From Campylobacterota bacterium (lineage in GTDB: Bacteria > Campylobacterota > Campylobacteria > Campylobacterales > JAADDG01), in NCBI GenBank assembly GCA_013154075.1, contig JAADDG010000086.1, positions 1-6,118 on the forward strand: DNA of 6,118 bases. The letters run 5' to 3'. The notes under the pieces were generated by a model. The model made no database searches. It was not told the origin of the DNA and saw nothing but the letters and a program-made list of their open reading frames with translations. Positions 1 to 6,118 of this stretch are shown piece by piece (within the stretch, counting starts at the first letter, position 1; every line of letters starts with the position of its first letter). Both the position numbers and the translations under genes were made by a program.

Positions 1-1306
1 CGGTATAAAGCCCTCCGAGATAAAACCTAACCCCATGCTCCAATTTTCCAAAAAGCCTCGTTCTAATCCCGACAAATCCTATATCCGCCAAAATATGCCG
101 TCCGCACCCTTTCAAACATCCGCTATATCCCACTTTGATATCCAAAGCGTTAATCTTGTCCAAAATAAGCTTGGAAGCCTCTTTTTTGATATCAAAAAGC
201 GAAAAAATACAGTATCTGCTCCCGGCACAAGCTAAAATATTTTGATTCTCGGATAGAGACTTTATAGGAAAGCTCTTCTCCTTAAGACCCAAAATATAGA
301 TATTTTGATCCACTCCGAGACGAATCTCCAAATCCCTCTCTTTGGCAAACTCCAAAATATCCCTAAAAATCTCCTCTCTTATCTCTCCGAAAAAGGTTTT
401 GAATCTATAAGCGAAAGTACCGTCTTTTAGAGGAAAATAGTCGCTATTTAAACTCTCGTACTTCTCACTTACAAGCTCTCCTTTTGTTTGAAAATCTTTT
501 TTATAAAACTCCTTTATCTTCTCCTTAAAGCCCTCCATTCCGATAGCTTCGATAAGGTGATAGAGCCTTGCTTTCGTTCTGCTTTCTCTAAGGCCGTATT
601 TATCGTATGCCCTAACCACCGCCTCGAACAAAAAAACCGCATCCTCTCTTTCTACGAAGATATCCGCATCTTTGGCCATATCGAGGTTTTTACCTCCCAA
701 ATAGAGATTAAACCCGATTCTCTCACCCTTCTTAGCCAAAGCGAAATAGCAGTCGTTTGCGAAAAAGGAGCGGATATTTTTAGAATTTGCGCTTATTGCG
801 GTATTGAATTTCCTCGGAATCGATCCTAAGAAGGAGAGATTTTTATAAACACTCTCTTGCATCTTTACAACAAGAGGATAAACCTCAAAAAAGCTCTCCT
901 CCCCCACTCCGTCAAGCGGATCGGTAACGATATTTCTTACGTTATCGCTTAAGGTTCCAAAAGAGGTAATGGAGTTTGAGGATAAATTTTTATGAATTTT
1001 TATAACGCTTTCTAAACTCAAATCGTGAAGCTCTATTTGGGATCTTGCCGTAAGGATGATCTTAGCGCCGTGCTTTTTAGCTTCATTCAAAATCTTCTCA
1101 AGGCTTTCCGTATCTATCCTTCCGGCGGCAATCCTTATCCTAAGCATAAATTTATCAGGAGTGAGCTTAGTGTTGTAGATACCGAAATTTTTCAGATAAA
1201 ACCTATCCTCCTCACTCAATGAGGAAATATCCAGCCTCTCTATCCTCTCATAATACTCGTAAGGTTTTAGCTTTAGTTTGAGTTTCTCGATCTTGTTTAG
1301 TTTCAT
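1..1306 (-). CDS. Ferredoxin-type nitrite/sulfite reductase (siroheme, [4Fe-4S]), 3' end cut by window
   Basis: A reading frame starts at ATG 1306-1304 and stays open for 435 codons to the window edge, so the C-terminus is missing. The family carries out six-electron reduction of nitrite to ammonia or sulfite to sulfide in the cytoplasm, using siroheme coupled to a [4Fe-4S] cluster. Seen: two ferredoxin-like half domains (about 46-110, with FMLRIRI at 53-59, and about 285-345), each followed by a NIR/SIR domain. The cluster ligands are C360-x5-C366 and C397-x3-C401. Residues after C401 (x6-D-I-G-F) fit the NIR/SIR signature exactly. Candidate substrate-binding residues are R88, R124, K166 and N168. 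The Lys-x-Asn pair resembles nitrite reductases, whereas sulfite reductases usually have Lys-x-Lys. The start follows the serC stop by 3 bases, with only a weak ribosome site (GGA, 6 bases upstream), so translational coupling is likely. Family assignment is firm; the substrate is unsettled, so no gene symbol is given. Confidence 0.9.
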   Translation of the reverse strand, partial: MKLNKIEKLKLKLKPYEYYERIERLDISSLSEEDRFYLKNFGIYNTKLTPDKFMLRIRIAAGRIDTESLEKILNEAKKHGAKIILTARSQIELHDLSLESVIKIHKNLSSNSITSFGTLSDNVRNIVTDPLDGVGEESFFEVYPLVVKMQESVYKNLSFLGSIPRKFNTAISANSKNIRSFFANDCYFALAKKGERIGFNLYLGGKNLDMAKDADIFVEREDAVFLFEAVVRAYDKYGLRESRTKARLYHLIEAIGMEGFKEKIKEFYKKDFQTKGELVSEKYESLNSDYFPLKDGTFAYRFKTFFGEIREEIFRDILEFAKERDLEIRLGVDQNIYILGLKEKSFPIKSLSENQNILACAGSRYCIFSLFDIKKEASKLILDKINALDIKVGYSGCLKGCGRHILADIGFVGIRTRLFGKLEHGVRFYLGGLYT

Positions 1307-1309
1307 CTC

Positions 1310-2383
1310 TTATCCGTATCTTTTTCTAAAATCCTCCATCAACTCTACAAGCCTCTCAACCCCTTCAACACTCATAGCGTTATAGATGGAAGCTCTGATT
1401 CCTCCAACGCTTCTATGCCCCTTTAGTCCTATCATATCCGCACTCTCGGCCTCTTTTATAAACTTCTCTTCCAAATCTCTATCTTTTATATTGAAAGTTA
1501 CGTTCATCAAAGATCTTGAATCTTTTTGGGCGTGTCCTATATAAAAACCATCACTTCCGTCTATAGCATCATAGATCAAAGAGGCCTTTTTTTGGTTGAT
1601 TTTATTAATCTCTTCCACTCCGCCTTTGCTCTTTAGCCACTTCATCATCAAATTTATAAGATAGATTCCGAAAGTCGGAGGGGTGTTGTAAAGAGAGTTT
1701 TTCTCGGCATGAGTTTTGTATCTAAGAAGCGTAGGAACGCTATCTTTCACTCTATCCAAAAGATCGTCTCTTATTATCACTATCGTAACTCCCGAAGGAC
1801 CGGCATTCTTTTGGGCTCCGGCAAACATCAAAGCCACTCTATCCCAATCTATCGGATACGAAAATATGTCGCTCGAAGCGTCCACCACCAAAGGCGCTTT
1901 TGTTTTGGGATACTCTTTGTACTGAGTTCCGTAAATCGTATTGTTGGAAGTTATATAGGCATAATCTGCCTCGTTGCTAAACTCAACGTCCGGAATCCTA
2001 TCGTATCCGCTCTCTTTTGAAGAGACTACCACTTTGTAATTTATATTTTGAATCTGAGCCTCTTTAATGGCCTTGGACGACCAGCTGCCCGTATCGGCAT
2101 ATTCGGCCACTCCTCCAAGATAGAGATTCATAGGAGCCATGGCAAACTGCAACGAAGCTCCGCCCTGCAAAAACAGCACATGATAATTTTGAGGAATTTT
2201 ATAAAGCTCTTTTATCAAAGATATGGCCTCGTTGTGAACGTCGTCATAAAGTTTGGATCTATGGGAAGCCTCCATTATAGAGATCCCCGATCCCTTATAA
2301 TCCAAAAGCTCCTCTTGAGCCTCTTTCAAAACTTCGGTCGGCAAAGTGGAGGGACCGGCATTAAAATTAAAAATCCTTTTCAT
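1310..2383 (-). CDS. serC: Phosphoserine aminotransferase
   Basis: This PLP-dependent enzyme converts 3-phosphohydroxypyruvate plus glutamate to phosphoserine plus 2-oxoglutarate in serine biosynthesis. In many bacteria it also acts on the 4-phosphoerythronate branch leading to pyridoxal phosphate. The 357-residue product has the usual family length. Seen: an N-terminal FNAGPSTLP motif, GGASLQF near residue 75 (cofactor phosphate region), ADTGSW near residue 100 (ring stacking), VVDASSD, then GAQKNAGPSG with K192 as the Schiff-base lysine. GHRSVGGIRASIYNAM near the C-terminus carries the substrate-binding His and Arg. I chose ATG 2383-2381 because AGGAG (2393-2389) lies 5 bases upstream. A GTG two codons earlier overlaps that ribosome site and is unlikely to be used. 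It is the first gene of a minus-strand operon with the siroheme reductase, whose start follows its stop by 3 bases. No truncation or missing key residue was seen. Confidence 0.96.
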   Translation of the reverse strand: MKRIFNFNAGPSTLPTEVLKEAQEELLDYKGSGISIMEASHRSKLYDDVHNEAISLIKELYKIPQNYHVLFLQGGASLQFAMAPMNLYLGGVAEYADTGSWSSKAIKEAQIQNINYKVVVSSKESGYDRIPDVEFSNEADYAYITSNNTIYGTQYKEYPKTKAPLVVDASSDIFSYPIDWDRVALMFAGAQKNAGPSGVTIVIIRDDLLDRVKDSVPTLLRYKTHAEKNSLYNTPPTFGIYLINLMMKWLKSKGGVEEINKINQKKASLIYDAIDGSDGFYIGHAQKDSRSLMNVTFNIKDRDLEEKFIKEAESADMIGLKGHRSVGGIRASIYNAMSVEGVERLVELMEDFRKRYG

Positions 2384-2388
2384 CTGCA

Positions 2389-2393
2389 CTCCT
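2389..2393 (-). promoter_or_regulatory. Ribosome binding site of serC
   Basis: On the minus strand this reads AGGAG, followed by a 5-base spacer and ATG at 2383. It decides the serC start, because the upstream in-frame GTG (2389-2387) shares a base with this site. Confidence 0.85.
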
Positions 2394-2418
2394 GATTTAT
2401 GTTATATTTGTTTTGGCG

Positions 2419-2447
2419 ATTATACTTAAAGTAAGGTTCAACGACAA
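2419..2447 (-). promoter_or_regulatory. Sigma-70 type promoter of serC and the reductase gene
   Basis: Read on the minus strand, a -35 box TTGTCG (2447-2442, four of six matches to TTGACA) is followed by a 17-base spacer and a perfect TATAAT -10 box (2424-2419). Transcription would be expected to start near 2412, giving a leader of roughly 29 bases before the serC ATG. No operator or riboswitch is visible. A weaker alternative -10, TATAAC (2406-2401), would leave almost no leader. The assignment rests on consensus matching only. Confidence 0.65.
2421..2426 (+). promoter_or_regulatory. Probable -10 box of the pta-ackA promoter
   Basis: TATACT differs from the consensus at one position and sits below a T-rich stretch (about 2402-2414). 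No convincing -35 box lies 16-18 bases upstream. This is known to be tolerated in Campylobacterota housekeeping promoters, where T-rich DNA upstream of the -10 box is typical. Transcription would be expected to start near 2433, giving a leader of about 58 bases. The box overlaps the divergent serC -10 box by four bases. Confidence 0.5.
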
Positions 2448-2479
2448 TGAAACTTTTTACGATATGAAAAAAATAGAAC

Positions 2480-2484
2480 AAGGA
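2480..2484 (+). promoter_or_regulatory. Ribosome binding site of pta
   Basis: AAGGA, 6 bases upstream of ATG 2491. This fixes the pta start at 2491 over the in-frame ATG at 2464 and TTG at 2413, neither of which has a comparable site. Confidence 0.8.
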
Positions 2485-2490
2485 TCCACG

Positions 2491-4581
2491 ATGGAGAACA
2501 AAACACTTTTTATCTCACCCAAAGAGGCCAAAAGCGGAACGCCTTTGATCGTTTTGGGAATTATGGAGCTTCTAAAAAGAAGAATAGGCAAAGTGGCCTT
2601 TTTCAAACCCCTCGTTTTGGAAAAAGAGAGAGATAAGGATATAGATCTGATCCTCTCTCATTTTAAGCTAAATCAAACAAGAGAAAGCGCCATGGGTGTA
2701 ACTTTGGATGAAGCGGTGGGGATGATATCGAAAGGAGACGAGCACTTCTTTTATGAAAAGATCATCGAAAAATTAAGCTATCTGCAAAAAAACTATGAAT
2801 TTATCCTCTCTCAGGGTATCGCCTCCGAGTATGTAAACTCTCTTTTCGATTACGATATCAATCTGCAAATCGCCAAAAATATGGCATCTCCCTTTATGGG
2901 AGTCTTAAGGGGAGATAAGAAAGATATAAATACGTTAAAAGAGGAAATTAGACTTTGGTATCAGGCTCTAAAGAGTGAGAGCGTGAAGCCTTTTGCGTTT
3001 TTTGTAAACAAAACCGCCAAAATCCCTAAAGAGGAGATCGAAAATATCCAAAAAGAGTACGACTTTCCCATCTTCTTCATCCCCGAAAACATCTACCTAT
3101 CCAAACCGAGCGTCATAGACGTCAAATCTCATCTGAATCTAAAATATCTAAACAAAGATTCCGATCAAACACTGCTTCTAAAAACGATCATGCAGTACAA
3201 AATAGCGGCCATGAGAGTGGATCACTTCTTAGAACATCTCGAAGAGGGGGATTTTATTATCACTCCGGGAGACAGATCCGATATTCTGCTTGCGGCACTC
3301 GATAGCAACGAAGCCAAAAACTTCCCCTCAGTCTCCGGAATACTTCTAACGGGAGGTATGGAGCCGGAAGGGGCTGTAAAGAGGCTTTTGGAGGGGATGA
3401 GATATTTCAAAGTACCGATTCTCGCCACCAAAGAGGATACCTACACGGCGGCCATGAAAGCGGCCAACATCCCCACATCCATCCACATAAAAAACAGACG
3501 TAAAATAGCTTTGGCGATAGGACACTTTTTCAAGCACGTAGATGAAAGAAAACTAAGAGAAAACATCAAATGCGCCTCATCATCCATAATGACTCCGGCG
3601 ATGTTTGAGTATATGATTTTCGAAAAGGCAAGAAGCAAACCTCAAAAAATCATCCTCCCAGAAAGCGAAGACGAGAGAATTTTGCTCGCCTCCGAAATCA
3701 TTCTAAACAGAGGCTTGGCAAATCTCGTGCTTCTTGGAGACAAAGAGGAGATCTTAAGCAGATCGGAAGCCTTGGGAATAGATATACGGAAAGCTTCATT
3801 TATAGATCAAAAAGATCAAAATCTAAAAGAGAAATTGGCAAAAGAGTTTTATGCCCTTAGATCCTGCAAAGGGGTAACCTACGAAAAGGCTCTCGATACG
3901 ATGGATAACCCCACCTACTTCTCCACAATGCTTGTGTATGAAGGGATAGTGGACGGAATGGTAAGCGGAGCCACTCACACCACAAGAGAGACGATAAGAC
4001 CCGCTCTTGAAATTATAAAGACAAAAGAAGGAATCTCAAGAGTCTCAAGCGTCTTTTTCATGTGTCTGGATACAAGAGTTTTGGTGTACGGAGATTGTGC
4101 GGTAAATACCAATCCAAACGCAAGGGAGCTTGCCGAGATAGCCATCTCCTCGGCCGATACCGCAAAAGAGTTCTCCATAGAGCCGATCGTGGCGATGCTA
4201 TCATACTCCTCAGGAGATTCGGGAGTGGGAGAGGATGTGGAGAAGGTAAGAGAAGCCACCAAAATAGCCAAATCCCTAAGACCAGATCTCCTAATAGACG
4301 GTCCTATGCAGTACGATACGGCCATAGATCCCGAAGTGGCAAAAAGAAAGATGCCAAACAGTCCGGTAGCCGGAAGAGCGAGCGTTTTCATATTCCCGGA
4401 TCTAAATACCGGAAACAATACCTACAAAGCGGTTCAAAGATCCACCGGAGCGATAGCCATAGGCCCTATACTCCAAGGCCTCAAAAAACCCGTAAACGAT
4501 CTTAGCAGAGGCTGCAGCGTAGATGATATAGTAAGCACGGTAGCCATAACCGCCGTTCAGGCCCAAGGAGTGAAAAAGTGA
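2491..4581 (+). CDS. pta: Phosphate acetyltransferase, long form
   Basis: Pta catalyses acetyl-CoA + phosphate = acetyl phosphate + CoA in the cytoplasm and works with AckA in acetate formation or uptake. The 696-residue product is the long, three-domain form. It has an N-terminal BioD-like P-loop-type domain (about 1-200), a DRTGG domain (GDRSD at 260-264, LLTGG at 285-289) and a C-terminal catalytic PTA/PTB domain (about 375-690). Catalytic-domain landmarks are PES at 390-392, DGMVSGATHTT ending at 498, PVAGRASVFIFPDLNTGN, and LSRGCSVDDI at 671-680. In the last, R673 and D679 correspond to active-site Arg and Asp known from archaeal Pta. The N-terminal loop reads S15-G16-T17-P18 where relatives usually have SGKS/T, so nucleotide binding there is doubtful. 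The start at 2491 is chosen from the AAGGA site; the frame is open back to 2413. Its stop overlaps the ackA start by 4 bases. Confidence 0.96.
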   Translation: MENKTLFISPKEAKSGTPLIVLGIMELLKRRIGKVAFFKPLVLEKERDKDIDLILSHFKLNQTRESAMGVTLDEAVGMISKGDEHFFYEKIIEKLSYLQKNYEFILSQGIASEYVNSLFDYDINLQIAKNMASPFMGVLRGDKKDINTLKEEIRLWYQALKSESVKPFAFFVNKTAKIPKEEIENIQKEYDFPIFFIPENIYLSKPSVIDVKSHLNLKYLNKDSDQTLLLKTIMQYKIAAMRVDHFLEHLEEGDFIITPGDRSDILLAALDSNEAKNFPSVSGILLTGGMEPEGAVKRLLEGMRYFKVPILATKEDTYTAAMKAANIPTSIHIKNRRKIALAIGHFFKHVDERKLRENIKCASSSIMTPAMFEYMIFEKARSKPQKIILPESEDERILLASEIILNRGLANLVLLGDKEEILSRSEALGIDIRKASFIDQKDQNLKEKLAKEFYALRSCKGVTYEKALDTMDNPTYFSTMLVYEGIVDGMVSGATHTTRETIRPALEIIKTKEGISRVSSVFFMCLDTRVLVYGDCAVNTNPNARELAEIAISSADTAKEFSIEPIVAMLSYSSGDSGVGEDVEKVREATKIAKSLRPDLLIDGPMQYDTAIDPEVAKRKMPNSPVAGRASVFIFPDLNTGNNTYKAVQRSTGAIAIGPILQGLKKPVNDLSRGCSVDDIVSTVAITAVQAQGVKK
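4565..4570 (+). promoter_or_regulatory. Ribosome binding site of ackA, inside pta
   Basis: AAGGAG lies 7 bases before the GTG start at 4578, within the last codons of pta. It supports the GTG start, and ribosomes finishing pta will pass directly over it. Confidence 0.8.
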
Positions 4582-5741
4582 AGATTTTGACTATAAATTC
4601 GGGAAGCTCCTCTTTGAAAGTGGCGCTCTTTGAGATGAGAGATGAAAAAAGAGTCTCTTTTTTGGAAGTGGAGAAGATAGGAGAGGATATCTCAAGAGTG
4701 CTTTTAGAAAAAGAGACGGTTTTTGAAGGTAAGATAGAAGATCATTACGAAGCCCTAAAAAAGATAGAGAAGATCCTAAACGAAAAAAATATCCTAAAAA
4801 ATTTCGACCAGCTCTCGGCCGTAGGCCACAGAGTCGTTCACGGCGGAGAGAAATTCAAAAAAAGTGTTATTATAGATAAAAAAGTTATAAAAGATATCAA
4901 AGAGCTCTCATCCCTAGCGCCTCTTCACAATCCCTCAAACCTAAAAGGGATAGAGGCGATTTTGAAAAAAGCTCCATCTCTTACGCAAGTGGCCGTTTTC
5001 GATACCGCCTTTCACCAAACCATGCCAAAAAAAGCCTATCTTTACGCCATAGATTATAAAACGGCTCAAAAAGAGAAAATAAGAAGATACGGATTTCACG
5101 GCACCTCCCATATGCACGTAGCCAAAGAGGGAGCCAAAATATTGAAAAAAGAGTTAAAAGATCTCAATCTAATTACGATCCATCTTGGAAACGGAGCGAG
5201 CATCACCGCCATAAAAAATGGAAAAAGCGTAGATACCTCCATGGGTTTTACACCTCTTGAAGGGCTTGTGATGGGTACAAGAAGCGGAGATATCGATCCC
5301 GGAGTGCTTTTGTATTTGATGGAAAAGGGATTTGAGGCAAAGGAGATAGAGGAGCTTTTAAACAAAAGAAGCGGACTTAAAGGGCTCTGCGGCAAAAACG
5401 ACATGAGAGAGATAGAGAAGATAAAAGCAAATAGCCAAACCGCCTCTTTGGCTTTCGAGATCTTCTGCTATAGAGTAAAAAAGTATATAGGAGCCTATAT
5501 GGCGGCTTTAGGAGAGGTGGAGGCTCTCATTTTCACGGCCGGAATAGGGGAAAACAGCTTAGAAGTTAGAGAAAGAGTGTGCGAGAATCTCGAAATTTTC
5601 GGTATCAAACTCGATAAAGAAAAGAATAAAAGAAACGAAACGATAATCTCAAAAAAAAGCTCAAAAGTAAAAGTTTTGGTTATAAAAACCGATGAAGAGA
5701 TAGAGATAGCCAGAGAAACCAAAAGGCTTCTTCTGGCTTAA
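4578..5741 (+). CDS. ackA: Acetate kinase
   Basis: AckA catalyses acetyl phosphate + ADP = acetate + ATP, completing the Pta-AckA route. The 387-residue product has a usual length for the family (about 400) and the acetate and sugar kinase fold. Seen, with counterparts of residues known from Methanosarcina acetate kinase: N7, S10 and S12 in NSGSSSLK; R85 in GHRVVHGG; D142 in FDTAFHQTMP; H174 in RYGFHGTSH; N205 in HLGNGAS; R235 in MGTRSGDIDPG; the FTAGIGEN adenosine loop; and the C-terminal TDEE (E373/E374). All expected catalytic positions are present. The start is GTG at 4578, overlapping the pta stop as GTGA and preceded by AAGGAG, so it is probably cotranscribed and translationally coupled with pta. 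The end converges on thiG with 2 bases between stop codons, and a terminator-like hairpin lies in its last codons. Confidence 0.97.
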   Translation: MKILTINSGSSSLKVALFEMRDEKRVSFLEVEKIGEDISRVLLEKETVFEGKIEDHYEALKKIEKILNEKNILKNFDQLSAVGHRVVHGGEKFKKSVIIDKKVIKDIKELSSLAPLHNPSNLKGIEAILKKAPSLTQVAVFDTAFHQTMPKKAYLYAIDYKTAQKEKIRRYGFHGTSHMHVAKEGAKILKKELKDLNLITIHLGNGASITAIKNGKSVDTSMGFTPLEGLVMGTRSGDIDPGVLLYLMEKGFEAKEIEELLNKRSGLKGLCGKNDMREIEKIKANSQTASLAFEIFCYRVKKYIGAYMAALGEVEALIFTAGIGENSLEVRERVCENLEIFGIKLDKEKNKRNETIISKKSSKVKVLVIKTDEEIEIARETKRLLLA

Positions 5742-5751
5742 GATTATTTTT
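5708..5751 (+). terminator. Probable rho-independent terminator of pta-ackA, inside the ackA 3' end
   Basis: An imperfect hairpin spans 5708-5738. The outer stem AGCCAGA/TCTGGCT is 7 bp. After a one-base bulge, an inner stem GAAaCC/GGcTTC with one mismatch closes on an AAAA loop. It is followed five bases later by the T-rich tract TTATTTTT (5744-5751). The stem is made from ackA codons, and the tract covers the ackA-thiG junction and the last thiG codons. On the minus strand no clear T-run follows the hairpin, so it would serve ackA better than thiG. The gap before the T-tract and the imperfect inner stem keep confidence moderate. Confidence 0.5.
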
Positions 5752-6118
5752 CGGGATTGAATTCCACCAATCCTTCCGTCGGAGAGCTTGCGGTAGCGAA
5801 AGGCTTTTTGGGAATTCTTCCGGCAAGATAGCTAAGTCTTCCGGCAATAACCGCATGTTTCATCGCCTCCGCCATCTGAATCGGATTTTTGGCCTGAGCT
5901 ATGGCGGTATTGGTCAAAACTCCGTCAGCTCCTATCTCCATAGCGATAGCCGCATCGCTTGCGCATCCTATTCCCGCATCCACGATAACTGGCACTTTTA
6001 CCGCCTCTTTGATAAAAAGGACGTTATATCTGTTTTGGATTCCAAGTCCGCTTCCGATAGGCGCCGCCAAAGGCATAACCGCCGCGGCTCCCGCATCCTC
6101 CAATCTTTTAGCCATTAT
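5744..6118 (-). CDS. thiG: Thiazole synthase ThiG, C-terminal part (5' end outside window)
   Basis: ThiG forms the thiazole phosphate ring of thiamin from 1-deoxy-D-xylulose 5-phosphate, dehydroglycine and ThiS thiocarboxylate. The last 124 residues are present. The frame is open to the window edge, and the ATG at 6115 is internal, since family members continue upstream of AKRLEDAG. Seen: VMPLAAPIGSGLGI, the KVPVIVDAGIG strand-loop (carrying a conserved Asp of the active site), SDAAIAMEIGADGVLTNTAIA (phosphate-binding region), and the YLAGRIPKK tail followed by ASSPTEGL. This is the beta-alpha barrel end typical of ThiG. The Schiff-base lysine lies in the missing N-terminal half. The gene converges on ackA with 2 bases between stops; any other thi genes would lie to the right of the window. 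No damage is seen in the visible part. Confidence 0.95.
   Translation of the reverse strand: MMAKRLEDAGAAAVMPLAAPIGSGLGIQNRYNVLFIKEAVKVPVIVDAGIGCASDAAIAMEIGADGVLTNTAIAQAKNPIQMAEAMKHAVIAGRLSYLAGRIPKKPFATASSPTEGLVEFNPEK

Noticed and set aside
488..829. Plus-strand open frame of 113 codons and a smaller one at 1025-1222
   Set aside because: Both lie antisense to the siroheme reductase, whose frame shows family motifs throughout. Their translations resemble no family and they have no ribosome sites.
1709..2395. Several plus-strand open frames opposite serC
   Set aside because: They are shadows of the well-conserved serC coding frame and are rich in unlikely residue runs.
2447..2467. Six-codon reading frame (MKLFTI, stop) in the pta leader, with AAGG 10 bases upstream
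   Set aside because: It is too short to distinguish from chance. It has no run of regulatory codons, and no attenuator hairpin follows it.
2413..2490. N-terminal extension of pta from TTG 2413 or ATG 2464
   Set aside because: TTG 2413 would lie upstream of the likely transcription start, and ATG 2464 has no good ribosome site. ATG 2491 has AAGGA at ideal spacing and matches the usual start of the family.
3975..4505. Two 147-codon open frames, one on each strand, inside pta
   Set aside because: Both overlap the most conserved part of the Pta catalytic domain. One is a frame-shifted, Arg/Ser-rich translation and the other an antisense shadow.
5754..5773. Inverted repeat GGATTG/CAATCC near the end of thiG as a thiG terminator
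   Set aside because: The stem is only 6 bp, it lies inside thiG, and no T-tract follows it on the minus strand.
1..6118. A search for CRISPR repeats, tRNA or rRNA genes, insertion sequences, toxin-antitoxin pairs, phage genes or other defence modules
   Set aside because: Nothing of this kind is visible. Nearly every base is in one of five conserved metabolic genes, and the only intergenic space is about 107 bases between serC and pta.

Overview
This window is a compact stretch of bacterial core metabolism. It holds five protein genes, two of them cut by the window ends, and almost no intergenic DNA. The moderately A+T-rich composition, the heavy use of AGA and ATA codons, the tight gene packing and the look of the proteins all suggest a member of the Campylobacterota (former Epsilonproteobacteria), perhaps an environmental or vent-type lineage. 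That placement is an inference from sequence character and was not tested by a search.

Layout. On the minus strand, serC (phosphoserine aminotransferase, 2383 to 1310) is followed after 3 bases by a siroheme/[4Fe-4S] nitrite/sulfite reductase gene (1306 to beyond base 1). The latter runs off the left edge before its stop codon. On the plus strand, pta (2491-4581) and ackA (4578-5741) overlap by 4 bases and form the phosphate acetyltransferase-acetate kinase pair. They interconvert acetyl-CoA and acetate through acetyl phosphate, making or consuming ATP. At the right edge the C-terminal part of thiG (thiazole synthase, thiamin biosynthesis) lies on the minus strand, convergent with ackA, with only 2 bases between the two stop codons.

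Control signals. The only true intergenic region is about 107 bases between the serC and pta start codons. It contains a good sigma-70 type promoter for serC (TATAAT with a recognisable -35 box at 17 bp). On the other strand an overlapping TATACT can serve as the -10 box of pta, so the two operons may fire from one shared, symmetric core promoter. A hairpin plus T-rich tract at the end of ackA is a plausible terminator, lying inside the coding sequence and reaching into the end of thiG.

How the genes relate. SerC supplies phosphoserine (and a pyridoxal phosphate precursor in many bacteria). The siroheme reductase makes either sulfide, which meets serine at cysteine, or ammonia; its active-site residues look more like nitrite reductase. 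Pta-AckA is a separate carbon and energy module. I see no mobile element, CRISPR array, RNA gene, phage gene or defence system, and no evidence for a new multi-gene system. The points worth a second look are the shared promoter, the substrate question for the reductase, a degenerate nucleotide-binding loop in Pta, and the terminator buried in ackA.
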